From: a virus
Direction: 5' to 3' (one strand)
DNA length: 44,027 nt
Virus record (IMG/VR): IMGVR_UViG_3300048571_000234
Coordinates: 1-44,027 of that record
Part shown: piece after piece, positions 21,701-30,410 of the stretch
Numbering within the stretch: the stretch's first letter is position 1
Layout: every line of letters begins with the position of its first letter
Notes under the pieces: generated by a model
Seen by the model: the letters and a program-made list of their open reading frames with translations, nothing else
The model's database searches: none
Told to the model about the DNA's origin: nothing
Translations under genes and position numbers: made by a program

Positions 21701-23485
21701 AAACTGACTCCTCAGGACTATATCCGCATCGATCTCCACCTCTACTCCAAGGATACGGATGCGGTTCACAATATCGCCTACCAGCTCGAAAAAACAGGGA
21801 TCAACTACCTCGATAATACTCCCGTCGCTCCTGAGGAAATATTTTCGACCATCGCTCGATACCAGAGTGATGACTTCCTGGAGACGGAAGGACAGAAGGC
21901 AATGGCGAAGTTCATGCGAGAGACCATCGATGCCGCCTGAGAGACCGCTCGTAATGTCGCCTATACCGAGAAAAATAAGGTCGTGAAGCATGACCCGAAC
22001 TACTGGTCAATGCGGCGAGATACGAAGGCAGATCCGAAAGCCTGGGAGCCCAATGATACCTTCGATGAGATGACAGGCGAGTACCTGAAGACCGCTGGAT
22101 TCCTCCAGAAATCGATCAATATCGCCCAGGTCGAAGATCGTACAGGGGCTGCCTATATCCTGAAGTATAATGCCCGAGAAAACTTCATCAATACCTTCGA
22201 AAATCTGTCTCACTTCGGAGAAATCCTCCCTACTCTCCGAGAAATGAATAGTATTGCAGAACGAATGGGCACAGCCAAGCTCGGACAGCATGGGATGGAG
22301 TATATGAAAAAATGGGTGGATCTCGTCGCACGCCGATGACGATCGACGGAACGGGTAAGCCCAGTGGGTCGATGAGCGGAAGTCCTCGCAAGAAACTTCA
22401 AAAAGGGAGTTCTGGGATTCAATCCAAAGACCATCGCCATCCAGCTCACGAATGTCCCTATGGCTCGTGGAGTCATCGGATGAGGGGTAGACTTCGAAGC
22501 GAATGTCGCCCTCGCTGCCTCGTCCAGGCAAGTCCGAGAGCAGGTATCTCAGAAGTCTGGAATCGTCGCCCTCAAGCGAACCGAATGGGAGTCACAAGGG
22601 TGGTGGGATCGCCTCACGGATAAGGCGTTCGTCCCGATGCAAGCCGTCGATGGGGTCACCTCGGTCGGTGTCTGGAAAACGGTCTATGATCGATCCATAT
22701 CAAAGGGGATGTCCGAGGTCGATGCGATCATGGAAGCAGAACACCAGCTCCGAAAGGTCATGACGGTCTCGGATGCGGGATCCAAATCGATGTTTGTCGC
22801 TGAGCACTCTCGTGGGCTCCCATCGCTCTTCTCGATGTTTCTCGATCCATCTACGGTGATCTACTCCAACCTCATCAATAAGAGTGAGCTCTCCTCCTCG
22901 ATGGGGCAACAGCTCCTCTGGGTCGCTGGAGTCTCGACCGCTATGTACTATACGATCGGGAATCTCGTCGAAGGAGCCATGCGTGGAGAGATCGGGGATC
23001 GAGATATCTTCGACATCGCTCTCCAGGGAGAGCTCCAGAAAAATGGAAAAATGAAACATGGATGGGGAGAAAAACTCTCGAACCTCCTCCTTATGAATAT
23101 CCCCATTGCCTCGATGATCTCAGGGCGGTCACAGTACAGCGAAGGGGTGGTATCCTTTCTCAATGATACCCGAGTTGGAACGATGCAACTCGTCCAGGGA
23201 ATCAGTGAAGGGGATGATGATAAATTCAATAAGGGGCTCGCCTCGATGATCAAGGGGATGATGATGGGGACAGGAGTACCAGGGGCAAACTGGATCAATA
23301 AGTACCAAATCAAACCTGCAATCACCTGAGAAAGTGTCTCCGCTACCTCCTGAGAGTCCTCAACACCACTCTTCTCTTCGGGATCATCAGGCAGGAAGCC
23401 TCGGACTCGCAAGCCCCGAGCTAGAAAATCTCGGAGAAAATCCAGTAGTGTCAGGAAGCGAAAATCCGCATCTCGAAAGGCATAA
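18791..23485 (+). CDS. Giant virion protein with HExxH site and protamine-like tail (1564 aa)
   Basis: Open for 4.7 kb when about 17 TGA codons are read as glycine. Residues 466-471 read MHEVTH (H467, E468, H471), a zincin signature, with a downstream EERIADELYSYSA offering a third ligand. The N-terminal region has a small Ala/Gly-rich hydrophobic patch (about 220-300), the middle is helical and charged, and around residue 1340 there is another hydrophobic stretch. The last 40 residues are very basic (GRKPRTRKPRARKSRRKS and on), like a protamine or histone tail, suited to DNA contact. Likely an ejected internal protein, analogous in position to T7 gp16, with a protease activity. End is followed by a strong terminator. 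Confidence 0.7.
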
Positions 23486-23513
23486 AAAATCCCCCTATTT
23501 CAGGGGGATTTTT
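23485..23513. terminator. Bidirectional terminator between convergent blocks
   Basis: AAAAAATCCCCCT and AGGGGGATTTTT form a stem of 11-12 bp with loop ATTTC, A-rich on one side and T-rich on the other. It closes the plus-strand late operon and the minus-strand groESL operon. Confidence 0.9.
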
Positions 23514-23718
23514 ATTCGTCACGAAATATCTTGCCCGTATAGTGGTACTGGTACTTCTCCTGGAGGGTATCTCGGACTTCCTCTTGGATCGTTTTCCCAT
23601 TGAGGACAGCGGCTTTCTTTAGAGCAATCTCAGCTGTAATGGGGAGCTCGATGACGAGGCGATAGGACTTTCGTCCATCAACATAGAGTCTTTTTCTGGG
23701 GATGGCGATGGGCTTCAT
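23512..23718 (-). CDS. Ribbon-helix-helix (Arc/CopG-like) regulator (68 aa)
   Basis: The sequence RLVIELPITAEIALKKAAVLNGKTIQEEVRDTLQEKY has the RHH order: short beta strand (YRLVIELP), helix (TAEIALKKAAVLNG), turn and second helix (TIQEEVRDTLQEK). The N-terminus is basic (PRKRLYVDGRK). Such proteins dimerise and bind short tandem or inverted sites, so it is a strong candidate to bind the GAATATGAAT promoters. It is the last gene of the groESL operon, which is itself headed by one of those promoters, giving possible autoregulation. No TGA. Confidence 0.75.
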   Translation of the reverse strand: MKPIAIPRKRLYVDGRKSYRLVIELPITAEIALKKAAVLNGKTIQEEVRDTLQEKYQYHYTGKIFRDE

Positions 23719-23727
23719 TCACAAAAT

Positions 23728-23860
23728 TTAGGGGGGGGGGTATATCTAAGGAAGTCTGTCAGGTCACTCGACAACGGAGGTATCCGCACTGGTTGCAGAT
23801 CATCTTGCCAGTGGATTCGGATTGTATGAAGGATGTATTGCCACAGCTTCAGCATTTCAT
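23728..23860 (-). CDS. Zinc-ribbon micro-protein; 3' end obscured by G10 tract
   Basis: Reads MKCGSCGNTSF...MICNQCGY: two CxxC pairs, so a zinc ribbon, with two TGA glycines. It starts 4 bp after the groEL stop. As given, a run of ten C (minus strand) at 23731-23740 leads past the expected stop and into the next gene in a wrong frame. With nine C the frame would end at TAA 23728-23730, three codons before the RHH start. Either a homopolymer miscall or a slippage site. Function unknown. Confidence 0.55.
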
Positions 23861-23864
23861 AATA

Positions 23865-25457
23865 TTATTTTTTAGAAAGATCAATAGGTACATCCACTAT
23901 GATCGCCTCGGTCGTGAGAAACATCCCAGCGACTGAGATCGCATTCTCGAGGGCACACCGCTCGACCTTGGTCGGATCGATGATCCCTGCGGTGATGAGA
24001 TCCTTGTACTCATCGAGTGCCGCATCATAGCCATATCGAGGATCAGGATTTTTGAGTACCTCATGGACGATGACGGCTCCCTCTTTGCCAGCATTCTGTG
24101 CGATCTGTGTAATCGGATAGGAGAGTGAACGCATGACGATCTCTGCTCCGACTCGCTCAGCCGCCGTAAAATTTCACCAGGAGATACTCTCTGACGCCTT
24201 CAACAGAGCGGTACCACCTCCTGCTACAATACCCTCCTCGACCGCTGCCTTGGTGGCATTGAGAGCATCCTCGATACGCAGTTTTTGTTCTCGCATCTCG
24301 ATCTCTGTAGCGGCTCATACCTTGATCACGGCGATCCCACCCGCAAGCTTGGCAATACGCTCTGCCATATTCTCACGGTCATATGACGAGGTACTCTGTG
24401 CCATCATGACCTCGATCTCACGCACCCTCGCCTCGATCAGGTGGGTATGTCCCCCTCAGGAGAGGATCGTCGTCGATCCCTTGGTCGCAATCACTGCCTT
24501 GGCTCGTCAGAGATGAGCGATCGTCGTCTGGTTCATCTGGTACCCTGCTTGCTCGGTGATGAGGGTAGCTCCTGTAAGAACCGAGAGATCTCTGAGCATT
24601 TCTCGTCGTTTCTCACCGAATCCTGGAGCCTTGATCCCGAGAATCGTCAGCACCCCCTTCATCTTATTCAATACAATGCCAGCCAGAGCCTCGCCATCGA
24701 TATCATCAGCGATAATGACGAGTTCACGACATCCCCCTTGGGTCAGTACCTCCAGGATACCAATAATATCTTGTATCGAGGAAATCTTTTTATCGGTGAT
24801 AAGAATATGAGCCCCATCGATGCGAGCCTCCATCTTGTCCCCATCAGTGATCATATAGGGAGAGATGTATCCATTGTCAAACTGCATCCCCTCCGTCACC
24901 TCTACTTCGAGTCCGAATGTAGTGCCCTCTTCGACGGTAATCACTCCATCTTTTCCGACTCGCTCCATGGCATCAGCAATAATGTTTCCCACCTCTTCAT
25001 CCTGTGCCGAGATCGTGGCAATCTGTGCAATCTCAGCACTGGTCTCGAGGGGAGTCGAGAGCCTGGCGAGCTCTATGACGACCAGAGCTCCCGCTTTTTT
25101 CATCCCATTTTTGAGCTCGATCGCATTGATCCCAGATCGGATCTCACGAAGCCCCTCTTTGACCATAGCGTAGGTGAGGAGCGTCGCCGTCGTCGTGCCA
25201 TCCCCTGCGGCATCATTGGTGCGTGTCGCTGCCTCCTTGATCAACTCGGCTCCCATATTCTCGATCGGATCATCGAGGATCACCTGTTGGGCAATCGTGA
25301 CTCCATCATTGGTCACTTGTGGTGCCCCGTATCATCGTGAGAATATCACATTGCGACCCTTGGGTCACATCGTCGCCGATACGACCTTGGCGACCTTCTC
25401 CATACCGAGAAACATACCGAGGCGTGCCTCATCTCCGAACTGAATCTGTTTTGACAT
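23865..25457 (-). CDS. groEL: GroEL chaperonin (530 aa)
   Basis: Full-length group I chaperonin subunit. Conserved parts: [37 protein letters not shown] (D86 in the ATP site), apical-domain GVITVEEG and [48 protein letters not shown]. Six TGA codons, at least two on invariant glycines, which fixes the UGA=Gly code. About 15 residues shorter than E. coli GroEL and lacking the GGM tail. It folds substrate proteins inside a GroES-capped double ring. Phage copies are thought to help fold capsid or tail proteins. Overlaps nothing; groES is 19 bp upstream. Confidence 0.97.
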
Positions 25458-25476
25458 ATAGGTAAGAGTAAAAAAA

Positions 25477-25752
25477 TTATTGGGAAATCACCGCCAGAAT
25501 CATCTCCGTCTTGACGAGCCGATATTCGATCGCATCGATCAGGTAGGGTTCTCCTACATAGGCTCCGATGAGGACTCGTTGTCCTGGAGTAAATCAGGGA
25601 GTCAATGCTCCACCGCCTACCGCCAGAATCGTATAGACGATAAATGGTCGAGCAGTATTTGTCAGGAGGATTCCTGAAGTGGTTTGTTCTGCTTGTTTCT
25701 CTGGTTGGAGAAGGATGGTATTGCCACAAGGGATAATCGTAGAGGGATTCAT
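25477..25752 (-). CDS. groES: GroES co-chaperonin (91 aa)
   Basis: Beta-barrel co-chaperonin: IIPCGNTILLQPEKQAEQTTSGILLTN, in which QTTSGILLTN is the mobile loop with an ILL variant of the GroEL-binding IVL tripeptide, then ILAVGGGALTP-G-FTPGQRVLIG (the Gly is TGA) and YLIDAIEYRLVKTEMILAVI. Slightly short, like several phage GroES-like caps. With groEL downstream it forms the canonical groES-groEL order, so the phage may carry a self-sufficient folding chamber. Confidence 0.92.
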
Positions 25753-25776
25753 AGAAGAAGGGTAAAAAAGTAGGAG

Positions 25777-26130
25777 TTACATGAGCGGATTGGGTCTATT
25801 GTTTTTGGGTGGATTGACCACGCTATCTCAGGTCAGGTGATCGTAGGGCAGGACGAGCTCCTTGCGGAGATCCATCCCGATCGAGTTGAAGTGCAGCATC
25901 CCACGATCCGTGATACGGACAATATTCTTGCCTTCTCGTTTCTCGACCCACCCACGCCCGACGAGCTTGGCGATATAGTATTTGTAGGTGGATCATGGGA
26001 TACCCAGGAGATAGGATCCATAGCTCTGATCGATACGGATCCAGTCTTGTGCCTGGGCTCAGTAGTTGGCGAGATGCTTGATCACCTTCATTTCCTTTTC
26101 GAGGATGCGATGCGGGAAGAGGTGTGACAT
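25777..26130 (-). CDS. Winged-helix-like DNA-binding protein (117 aa)
   Basis: ILEKEMKVIKHLANYGAQAQDWIRIDQSYGSYLLGIPGSTYKYYIAKLVGRGWVEKREGKNIVRITDRGMLHFNSIG has the shape of a winged helix: recognition helix STYKYYIAKLVGRGW, wing KREGKNIVRITDRG. Three TGA glycines. It stands between the operon leader gene and groES, 24 bp upstream of groES, so it may regulate the operon. Another candidate for the decamer operator. Confidence 0.55.
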
Positions 26131-26135
26131 AGGAA

Positions 26136-26531
26136 TTAGAGGGTATCAATAAATATTCACTCATCCTTGCGACGACGAGCCGTCGTATAGGTATTTCTCT
26201 TGCGTTGCTGCTCGTATCTCAGGTAGAAATTGGCGACATCATAGAGCTTCACTCGATCCCAGATTTCCCAGGCATGCTTTTGCATCACTTTCTCCAGGAG
26301 AAATCGTTCGACATTGCCGATGCGTCTCTCCGCATGGGTGTTGGGATTGTTGGTATCCATGGCAGAGAGCATGCGAACCAGGAACTCCTGGATATTGGCA
26401 GTACGGATGCTATCGGTGATACTCTTCTGGAGGAGCGTTATTTCCTTTTCGGAAAACACTCCATCCACGGTGAATGCGACCTCTATGTAGGCAACGACTT
26501 CGAACTCTGGTATCTTTTTTCTTGGGGGCAT
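26136..26531 (-). CDS. Operon-leading hypothetical protein (131 aa)
   Basis: The annotated frame passes one TGA (26157-26159, Gly) and ends at TAA 26136-26138. Begins MPPRKKIPEFEVVAYIEVAF; helical and basic, with LLQKSITDSIRTANIQEFLVRML and a C-terminal YLRYEQQRKRNTYTTARRRKD. Start ATG is at the predicted transcription start of the decamer promoter, hence probably leaderless. First gene of the groESL operon. No family recognised. Confidence 0.65.
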
Positions 26532-26537
26532 ACACGA

Positions 26538-26565
26538 ATTATATTCATATTCAAGAAAAAGACAA
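26538..26565 (-). promoter_or_regulatory. Decamer promoter, predicted leaderless, heads groESL operon
   Basis: On the minus strand: TTGTCT, 16-bp spacer ending GAATATGAA, TATAAT (26543-26538), TCGTGT, ATG at 26531. Same layout as the promoters of 13501 and 34944. Confidence 0.8.
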
Positions 26566-26567
26566 TA

Positions 26568-26738
26568 CTAAATAGCCATTTTATTGATTTCTCGGAGTGC
26601 CCTTTCTCCTATCTGGAAGAGTCCGTAATTAGGGCATGCTGGATTATGGCATATGATCAACTCAGGATATTTTTTGAGTCAATATGGGCATTCATGATCG
26701 CATTGAATACATTTTGGAGCTGTCTGAATTGTTTCCAT
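26568..26738 (-). CDS. Small zinc-finger protein (56 aa)
   Basis: Four-cysteine pattern CIQCDHEC-PY-G...ICHNPACPNYGLF, consistent with one zinc site; one TGA glycine. Starts one base after the recombinase stop (TAA-T-ATG), so it ends the recombinase operon. It may be a regulator or recombination accessory. The promoter of the groESL operon lies just inside its downstream flank. Confidence 0.6.
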
Positions 26739-26739
26739 A

Positions 26740-27537
26740 TTATTTGAGGATATCGTGGTGAATAGAACGGAGCCGCACTGGGGTGACATGGGCATATCGC
26801 ATCGTGGTCGTGATCGAACCGTGTGCCAGGAACTCCTGGATATAGCGAGTATCGACTCCCTGTTCCATCATGAATGTCGCCACCGAGTGTCGGATGACAT
26901 GGGGGGTGACGGCTACTGAAACTCAGGCATTGATTCCTATCCGAGCCATCATCCGATAGCTGTAGATATAATTCATGGTATTTCCCTCTCTAGTAACCCA
27001 AAGTGAAGTGTTCTTATCATCTCGGCTATGTATGTACGCTGACATATATTTGGTGGCACTCCCTGACAAAAACACAGTATGGAGCTTGCCTCATTTACCA
27101 ATAATCTGCATTTCGGGCTTGAGGTCAGTCTTGCGGAGGGTCAACGCCTCCGCAATACGAAGTCCTGTCGAGAAAAGAAATGCGATCAGAGCCTTTTCGA
27201 CGGGTTCGAGAGCGGTCTCGATCATCCGATCGATCTCGTCCTTGGTTAGGGCGATCACCTTGGTCGGTGCAATGCCTGGCAAATAGATCTTGTCGATCTC
27301 GATCGTCTTTTTTCCTTCACTTCGAGCAAAGAGGAGGTATGATCGGATGCAAGAGAGGTAGGCATGTACGGTCGAGCGATTATACTGCTTGCGGATGCTA
27401 TCGACCATCGTCATGGTGATCCGAGAGGGATCCTCAGGGTATTCTCTGAAGAATCTGGTCAGATTGGATTCATACTGCCTTATCGTGTTGGGAGACTTTC
27501 ATTTTTTCTCGAGATGTCGGAGGAATTGTGCGAGCAT
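26740..27537 (-). CDS. Tyrosine recombinase, XerC/D-like (265 aa)
   Basis: Full catalytic set: R127 (TGLRIAEAL), K151 in GKGGKLH, H213-x-x-R216 (TPHVIRHS), H239 (FLAHGS), Y248 (MRYAHV). The N-terminal core-binding domain starts KSPNTIRQYESNLTRFFREYPEDP, with a TGA glycine just before it. ATG 27537 is chosen because the start predicted from the long in-frame Met at 27414 would delete this domain. It overlaps the 3' end of the upstream gene by 58 bp. Could act as integrase or resolve genome multimers; no attachment site or excisionase is obvious. Three TGA glycines overall. Confidence 0.9.
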
Positions 27538-27842
27538 AGTTTGATAAATTCTTCGAGAAGTAGACGGAGGTTTTCCTGGATATGTTTTGGTATCTTTTTC
27601 TTGGCAGTATCACGATAGTTGATCTCCAGCTTTCCGAGAACATAGTCAGGATTGCATTGTCCCATGAACTCTTCGAATGTACGAGATCCCATCGATCTCC
27701 AGGCATATCCAAAGAATCACCAGTCAGAGTTGATAAATAGATCGCCTTCCTGTGTATAGCAGAAGTTGGCATATGATGCGGTAGGGTGCGAAATCCAAGC
27801 GATTTTCGCTACTCCAGATGTGATTTTTGCAGTTGTTTCCAT
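27480..27842 (-). CDS. Conserved phage hypothetical protein (120 aa)
   Basis: Contains YTQEGDLFINSDWGFFGYAWRSMGSRTFEEFMGQCNPDYVLGKLE, matching a widespread phage protein with the pattern INSDWG-x-F-x-Y-x-W-x-S-x-G-x-x-x-FxEF...DYxxGKL. One TGA glycine in that motif. Function unknown across the family. Its last 58 bp overlap the recombinase start in another frame. Confidence 0.65.
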
Positions 27843-27857
27843 TTTGGAAATAGTTGG

Positions 27858-28094
27858 TTAGATTATATGGACATGTACTTCATCCCGATAGAGATCAAGG
27901 ATTTCTTGCATCTCTTTTTCACTACCAGTTTCTAGGATCGTAGCATGATGGAAAGTTTTCCCTCGTGCGTGTTCTGGTCGTCATATCCATTCAAATTTTT
28001 CTTTAGCTCTGGCATTAGCTGTGTATTGATGGATGAATGAGAGGTATGTTTTGTAGTTTTCGCATACTACCGCATGATACATTATTGTGTTCAT
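27858..28094 (-). CDS. Small hypothetical protein (78 aa)
   Basis: Starts 12 bp after the upstream stop; one TGA glycine (EWI-G-RPEHARG). Contains HARGKTFHHATILETGSEKEMQEILDLYRDEV, helical and acidic at the C-terminus. No family recognised. Part of the recombinase operon under the 28.4-kb promoter. Confidence 0.55.
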
Positions 28095-28106
28095 GAGTAA
28101 AAAGGG

Positions 28107-28364
28107 TTATAGGCTATCATCCTCAGGGAAAATATCTCGAATCTCTTCATCGAGCCATTCGCATGCTACCTTCATGTACATACAGACATATGAATCTTTC
28201 ATGATCAACTCCTGTCATTCATCATCAAAGAATCCTGGTCACATAATCTCAGCGAAGTCCTCTAGGAGATCGAATCTCATGAACAGTATTACATCATCCT
28301 CTTTCCAGTGGTATTCCAGTCCGTTATCGGATATAAATCTATAGAGCTTTATTCAAGTATTCAT
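28107..28364 (-). CDS. Acidic hypothetical protein (85 aa)
   Basis: First gene behind the 28.4-kb decamer promoter (about 15 nt leader). Three TGA glycines. Very acidic and aromatic (YHWKEDDVILFMRFDLLEDFAEIM, EWLDEEIRDIFPEDDSL); such a charge profile is found in anti-host or DNA-mimic proteins, but no motif is specific. Function unknown. Confidence 0.55.
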
Positions 28365-28385
28365 AAAATGAAAAGTTATGGAAAT

Positions 28386-28413
28386 AGTATAATCATATTC
28401 ATATTCTATGCAA
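28386..28413 (-). promoter_or_regulatory. Promoter with decamer operator, heads recombinase operon
   Basis: Minus strand: TTGCAT, 16-bp spacer AGAATATGAATATGAT, TATACT. The decamer fills the spacer. Predicted start about 28379. Confidence 0.75.
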
Positions 28414-28426
28414 TATAATTATACAG

Positions 28427-28684
28427 TTATTTTTTTGAGTTAAAATAGAGAAAAAAGAGGAGAAAATAGATCCAGAACGGGAGCATATATCCTATCACGA
28501 TTCCGAAATAATGTACCGTGAATAGCGAGGTATAGATAGTCGATGCGAGAGCATAGAAGGCGGTATCTTGGAGTATGATTTTCATGTGTTTTAGTCAGAT
28601 AGAGAATGGTGAAACTCGACGCACTGGAGCCTGGTTCCGAGGAGCGAACGCAATTCATCCTCAGACGGTCATCCCTTCCACCAT
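28427..28684 (-). CDS. Small membrane protein (85 aa)
   Basis: Frame open from ATG 28684 with three TGA glycines; a shorter version would start at ATG 28585. The N-terminal TVGGGIAFAPRNQAPVRRV segment is followed by one or two transmembrane stretches (FYALASTIYTSLFTVHYFGIVIGYM, LPFWIYFLLFFLYF). The longer form fills the gap to the upstream gene. Membrane location is clear; role unknown. Confidence 0.5.
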
Positions 28685-28730
28685 ATATGGACTATTTTCT
28701 GTCTATCCTTGGGAAAGGCTTCCCGCTTCT

Positions 28731-28994
28731 TTACGAGTACCCGAAAACGGTGATCGTATCTGGCTTTCAGCCTACTGGGAATATCTGTCCTGTTGTAACT
28801 TCTCATATAAATCAGCGTAAAAAAATACATCTATTGGCATCTTGAAAATACAGTGCCACTCGCTCGCCATCCTTGGTAAATACACACTTGAGGTCGGCAT
28901 CCACCACCTTCCACCCTGCATCTATAGCGGATTCTATGATACTACTCATATGGTCTTTTCGTATTGCACGCATGATGATATCGGTATCGAGCAT
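28731..28994 (-). CDS. Small hypothetical protein (87 aa)
   Basis: Reads past TGA at 28812-28814 to TAA 28731-28733 with three TGA glycines. Contains HMSSIIESAIDAGWKVVDADLKCVFTKDGERVALYFQDANRCIFLR followed by a Gly-rich beta stretch. The Trp-Lys-Val-x-Asp-Ala-Asp pattern suggests a small alpha/beta fold. No family recognised. Confidence 0.6.
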
Positions 28995-29006
28995 AGGTGG
29001 GGGTGG

Positions 29007-29288
29007 TTATGAATAGTATGATTTTTTGATTCTTTGCATCGCTGCAACGGCATCCTGCGGGACATCCGAAGGGAACGGACATGATCCGAGCAGATGCAAG
29101 TCCTCAGGATATATCACATCATGCGAAACTACTCAGAGTGGACTATCGAAATCTACCGAAAAACTCGTGGATTGCATATAGGTCTCCCCGTTCATGATAT
29201 CTGCGGACTCATGATCCACGAGGGTGTATCTATCGACGGTTTTACCACCGTTATCGTAGAGAGAAAATCGAGGTGTTTTCTTGTTCAT
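29007..29288 (-). CDS. Phage hypothetical protein with DRYTLV motif (93 aa)
   Basis: Begins MNKKTPRFSLYDNGGKTVDRYTLVDHES, matching a small phage family in which YDxxGRTxDRYTVV precedes a C-terminal GCxxP-P-DVxxAI-x-R segment (here LLGSCPFPSDVPQDAVAAMQRIKK). One TGA glycine. An upstream in-frame ATG at 29351 exists, but it would put the duplicated 43-nt element inside the gene; 29288 makes that element the leader of this gene and of the next one alike. Confidence 0.65.
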
Positions 29289-29328
29289 AAAATGAGAGGC
29301 TTTATCTGTACTGCCTGTGAGAATAAAA
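29286..29328 (-). promoter_or_regulatory. Duplicated 5' leader, copy A
   Basis: A 43-nt element ending in ATG; 41 of 43 positions match copy B at 29509-29551. AGGC and GCCT can pair around a 12-nt loop, and both mismatches fall in that loop. It directly precedes the start codon of the 29007-29288 gene. Confidence 0.65.
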
Positions 29329-29331
29329 TAA

Positions 29332-29511
29332 TTATGCTTTCTGGTATCCATCGCCTATGAGTTCCTTAATAAAGGTCTCTTTTTTCTTTTTGTTCTTGAA
29401 AGTTTTGATTCCATAGAAAGGACTTTTATCAGTATGAAATTGTTTTCCATCGTGATAGGATACGGTATATTTTGCCTTCCCGACATTGTCGGTCGTGTAG
29501 TAGGTTTTCAT
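29332..29511 (-). CDS. Small conserved phage protein (59 aa)
   Basis: MKTYYTTDNVGKAKYTVSYHDGKQFHTDKSPFYGIKTFKNKKKKETFIKELIGDGY fits a short protein very common in phages (NVGKAKY-x-V-x-YHDG ... FxNKKxxxxFIKxLxxxGY). Function unknown. Separated from the next gene only by leader copy A. Confidence 0.8.
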   Translation of the reverse strand: MKTYYTTDNVGKAKYTVSYHDGKQFHTDKSPFYGIKTFKNKKKKETFIKELIGDGYQKA

Positions 29512-29551
29512 AAAATGAGAGGCTTTGTCTATACTGCCTGTGAGAATAAAA
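29509..29551 (-). promoter_or_regulatory. Duplicated 5' leader, copy B
   Basis: 43-nt element with 41 identities to copy A, again ending on a start codon, here of the 29332-29511 gene. A weak candidate promoter (TTGAGT, 18 bp, TATAAT) lies just upstream on the minus strand. The 200 bp between here and the stop at 29757 hold nothing else I can support. Confidence 0.65.
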
Positions 29552-29756
29552 ATTATATAATAATACAGCTATCTCACTCAAACGAGTAGGTATATCATAG
29601 TGCTAGTAGTAACTCTATAATAATATCACTGGTATAATCTCACACCCTGTCAAACTCTACTCATTTGTTATAGTGAAGTATTGCACGACTCACATGGATA
29701 TTTCTTTTGCGAGTTTTCAGAACAAAGTTTTTTATCATATAAGAAATTGTAAAAGA

Positions 29757-30071
29757 TTATATTGTGATCCATGATCCATCCCACGCCGTACCGTTCAGAT
29801 ACCAAACTCATTTTTTCTGCCCTATAGAAACTCGAGGGATACCATTTAGGCGTTCCTTTGTCGTATTAGAAAACCATCCCGCATTCGATATTTCTATCTG
29901 TACCGTTCAGGTGTGCAAGTTTTGTATACGGTGTGCAATCTCGTGACCGTGTAGTATCAGATTTGTATACTGGTATATCTGAGATTCTGAGACGCTAACT
30001 CGTGTATTGCCTGAGTTGAAACTCTGAGAATTCAAAAATGAATTTATCGCCTGTTCTGTGATCTTTCGCAT
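29757..30071 (-). CDS. Conserved phage protein, TTKERLNGLP family (104 aa)
   Basis: MRKITEQAINSFLNSQSFNSGNTRV ... LHGHEIAHRI ... ISNAGWFSNTTKERLNGIPRVSI-GQKKGVWYLNGTAWDGSW matches a widespread phage protein with the hallmarks F(K)xGNT, LHGNxIA, AGWxTxTTKERLNGLP and YLNGxxWDG. Two TGA glycines, one inside the QKK-G-VWYLNG motif. Role unknown, usually in early-gene clusters. Overlap-free start at 30071. Confidence 0.8.
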
Positions 30072-30114
30072 ATAGAGAGGGACTTGCACCCTGTGCCCTT
30101 GCGGGTCTTAAAAA

Positions 30115-30393
30115 TTAGAGAACATCTGCCCAACTAAAAAACTTGAAACCTTTATTTTCTTTTCGTCTCCCATCTATTTTTTCTGATACCAAAACAAGTC
30201 AGAATCTATCTACTATTTTTTCACGAGATTTTGCCCACTCGCTGTCCTTAATTTTTCCATTTCTCACAAAAGTATGTGGGAGTATAAAAACTGTATCATT
30301 TATACAATTATATTTGGAAATATATATGGATCCACCGACGGTGATTTTATACATAAAAGAAAGGTTAAAAAAATGGTGATCCTTGCGGAACAT
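30115..30393 (-). CDS. Hypothetical protein (92 aa)
   Basis: One TGA glycine (VDRF-G-LVLVSEK). Start is uncertain: ATG 30393 or the internal ATG 30354 (MYKITVGGSIYISKYN). Basic and beta-rich, ends KGFKFFSWADVL. No family recognised. It is A+T-rich compared with the late genes. Confidence 0.5.
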
Positions 30394-30410
30394 ATGAGAG
30401 GCAAAAGCCT

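Noticed and set aside
28591-28806. Minus-strand ORF of 71 aa (MRSYNRTDIP)
   Set aside because: Overlaps two better frames and uses AGA/AGG arginine codons rare elsewhere here; the frames at 28427-28684 and 28731-28994 fit codon use better.
28606-28845. Plus-strand ORF of 79 aa
   Set aside because: Opposes a uniformly minus-strand cluster, runs over a well-formed minus-strand gene and has no promoter.
29648-29653. TTGACA on the minus strand as a promoter
   Set aside because: No -10 hexamer at 15-19 bp; TATACC is too close. The TTGACA at 31587-31592 (plus) likewise lacks a partner.
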